Origin: Chitinophaga sp. SYP-B3965
GTDB taxonomy: Bacteria; Bacteroidota; Bacteroidia; Chitinophagales; Chitinophagaceae
Length of the DNA: 64,000 nt
NCBI RefSeq assembly: GCF_009647655.1
Contig: NZ_WJFD01000001.1
Span: 3,338,488 to 3,402,487, forward strand
Direction: 5' to 3'
A program made the position numbers and the translations under genes. How positions within the stretch are numbered: position 1 is the stretch's first letter; every line of letters begins with the position of its first letter. Below the pieces are notes generated by a model that saw only the letters and a list, made by a program, of their open reading frames with translations, was not told where the DNA came from and made no database searches. Positions 62,901 to 64,000 of the stretch are shown here, one piece after another.

Positions 62901-64000
62901 TTAATCCGGGAGTATAACAATGGATGATTCGCTTAAAAGCTGCCTTGAGTCGTATAAAACTTTTACAGGTGGCTGAATCCTTTCAAACTGCCGCCCTCCT
63001 CCTGAAATGATGGACAGCGCTTTTGCGATCAGTGGGTCCTGCTGATCTGCGATAGGAAATAACGGCAAAATACTTTTCTCGTCACTCACATATTGTGGTG
63101 TTATGCCGTTTTCATATCCGCCTTCTCCTTTGGCGTTTGATAATTTATAGGTAATAGGGAAAAGGGACCAGGGAATACGTTTGTCAGTAATACTAACAGC
63201 CCCCACATCTTTACCAAAAGTGGTTTGGCCAATCAGTACTACCTGCATATAAGGTTTGAGATTATTGATCAGTAATTCTGAAGAAGATGCAGTAATACCT
63301 GTTCCCAGCACAAATACCCTGGGAAGGGATAATCGTCCGGGAGCCAGTTCGCTGAAAGGGATCACTTTGTTTTCCCCTGAAGGCACGGCTAAAACATCCT
63401 TAAAGGAACGCATCCTTACCTGTTGCTTTGCATTACCGGCGTATTGTACAAAAGGTTTCAGCTCATCAATACCCGGCGCCACCAAAGCGCTGAGTAAAGC
63501 GGAGCCGGTTACACTGCCACCGGGATTATAACGAAGGTCGATGATCAGTTCTGTAACGCCTTCTTCTTTAAATTTCCGGAAGGCCTGCAGTACATCCTTA
63601 TTATAATAGTCATCAAAATTATTCAGGAAGAGATAAGCTACCTTCTTTCCGCTGATCTGCCATATTTGCTTTTCATAAAGAGGGTTCTCCACAATGCTCC
63701 TGCCCTCTATAGCTATCTGGTTTATTTCGGTAACCTGTCCATTGTCTCCTATCCTTGCAGTGGTAATGGTGCTGTTATTCTTTTGCAACAGTTCCGCTCC
63801 AAGTTGTTGAACATTGGCAGGCGTGATCACCGTATTACTGATACGGGTGAAGTAATCGCCCCTTTTGAGGCCATTGAGCGCAGCTTTGGTGCCAGGGATC
63901 ACAAAATTGAGAATGCCGATTGCACCACCCGGTGCCTGCGCCCAGGGGATCACATAATAATCGATGCCGAACGTGCGCAGCATCCCCCTTGGAAAATTAC
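62901..64000 (-). CDS. S41-family peptidase, 5' end outside the window
   Basis: The frame stays open to the right edge (NFPRG precedes the first internal Met), so the gene is partial; at least 366 codons are inside. A PDZ-like part (about 20-75 of the visible protein, GTKAALNGLKRGDYFTRIS) precedes the S41 core: VAYLFLNNFDD, ELIIDLRYNPGGS near 148, and the nucleophile Ser in TASSSELL, with QTTFGKDVG near 254 containing the partner Lys. It resembles carboxy-terminal processing proteases of the periplasm. The N-terminal signal is not visible here. Confidence 0.88.
   Translation of the reverse strand, partial: NFPRGMLRTFGIDYYVIPWAQAPGGAIGILNFVIPGTKAALNGLKRGDYFTRISNTVITPANVQQLGAELLQKNNSTITTARIGDNGQVTEINQIAIEGRSIVENPLYEKQIWQISGKKVAYLFLNNFDDYYNKDVLQAFRKFKEEGVTELIIDLRYNPGGSVTGSALLSALVAPGIDELKPFVQYAGNAKQQVRMRSFKDVLAVPSGENKVIPFSELAPGRLSLPRVFVLGTGITASSSELLINNLKPYMQVVLIGQTTFGKDVGAVSITDKRIPWSLFPITYKLSNAKGEGGYENGITPQYVSDEKSILPLFPIADQQDPLIAKALSIISGGGRQFERIQPPVKVLYDSRQLLSESSIVILPD

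Overview
The window looks like the chromosome of a Bacteroidota member of the Chitinophaga type. Two SusC/SusD pairs, an ECF sigma/FecR pair feeding a TonB receptor with an STN domain, LytS/LytTR signalling, DUF4254-GT9 and several promoters of the Bacteroidota TTG-N19-TAnnTTTG form all point that way. The species assignment is inference from gene content. No complete insertion sequence, prophage, CRISPR array or rRNA was seen.

Layout. 1-3,420: the start of a histidine operon (hisG-hisD-hisC, minus strand, continuing off the left edge), preceded by a 21-codon leader peptide with five His codons in six and a mutually exclusive antiterminator/terminator, which is a textbook attenuator. 3,700-7,358: LytS-type kinase, LytTR regulator and a secreted heparinase II/III-like lyase. 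7,430-25,757: a polysaccharide-utilisation region on the minus strand. It has an 11-gene tight operon (FAD oxidoreductase, SusC, SusD, DUF5018 lipoprotein, GHL10-like lipoprotein, DUF5009 membrane protein, Na+/solute symporter, two SGNH esterases, DUF4434, AGE epimerase) ending at an intrinsic terminator, followed by a separate GH71/99-like gene. 26,101-29,600 (plus): ROK regulator, PhzF-like isomerase and GntP permease.

29,635-41,375 (minus): tricorn-type peptidase, ECF sigma, FecR, SusC with STN domain, SusD, a secreted cyanophycinase with complete active site, and a lipoprotein isoaspartyl peptidase. I read this as a SusCD locus for a polypeptide, cyanophycin (multi-L-arginyl-poly-L-aspartate), rather than a glycan. 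A plus-strand promoter and terminator between fecR and susC suggest a short antisense RNA, and a 146-bp foldback element lies between the sigma and fecR genes.

41,434-43,865: three small orphan genes. 43,868-48,387: a complete MacAB-TolC type exporter. 48,537-53,063: a 957-residue exported protein of unknown type overlapping a trypsin-like protease gene, and a convergent OmpA lipoprotein. 53,232-59,663: an AT-richer accessory stretch with an AlbA_2/GHKL protein, a Cys-rich lipoprotein, a RES-domain protein divergent from a HEPN-like/DUF2971 pair, and a possible gene remnant. It lies close to a tRNA-Gln gene (60,472-60,542). 60,647-62,228: GT9 glycosyltransferase and DUF4254. 62,229-62,900: non-coding, with a strong stem-loop between two terminators. 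62,901-64,000: 3' part of an S41 peptidase gene.
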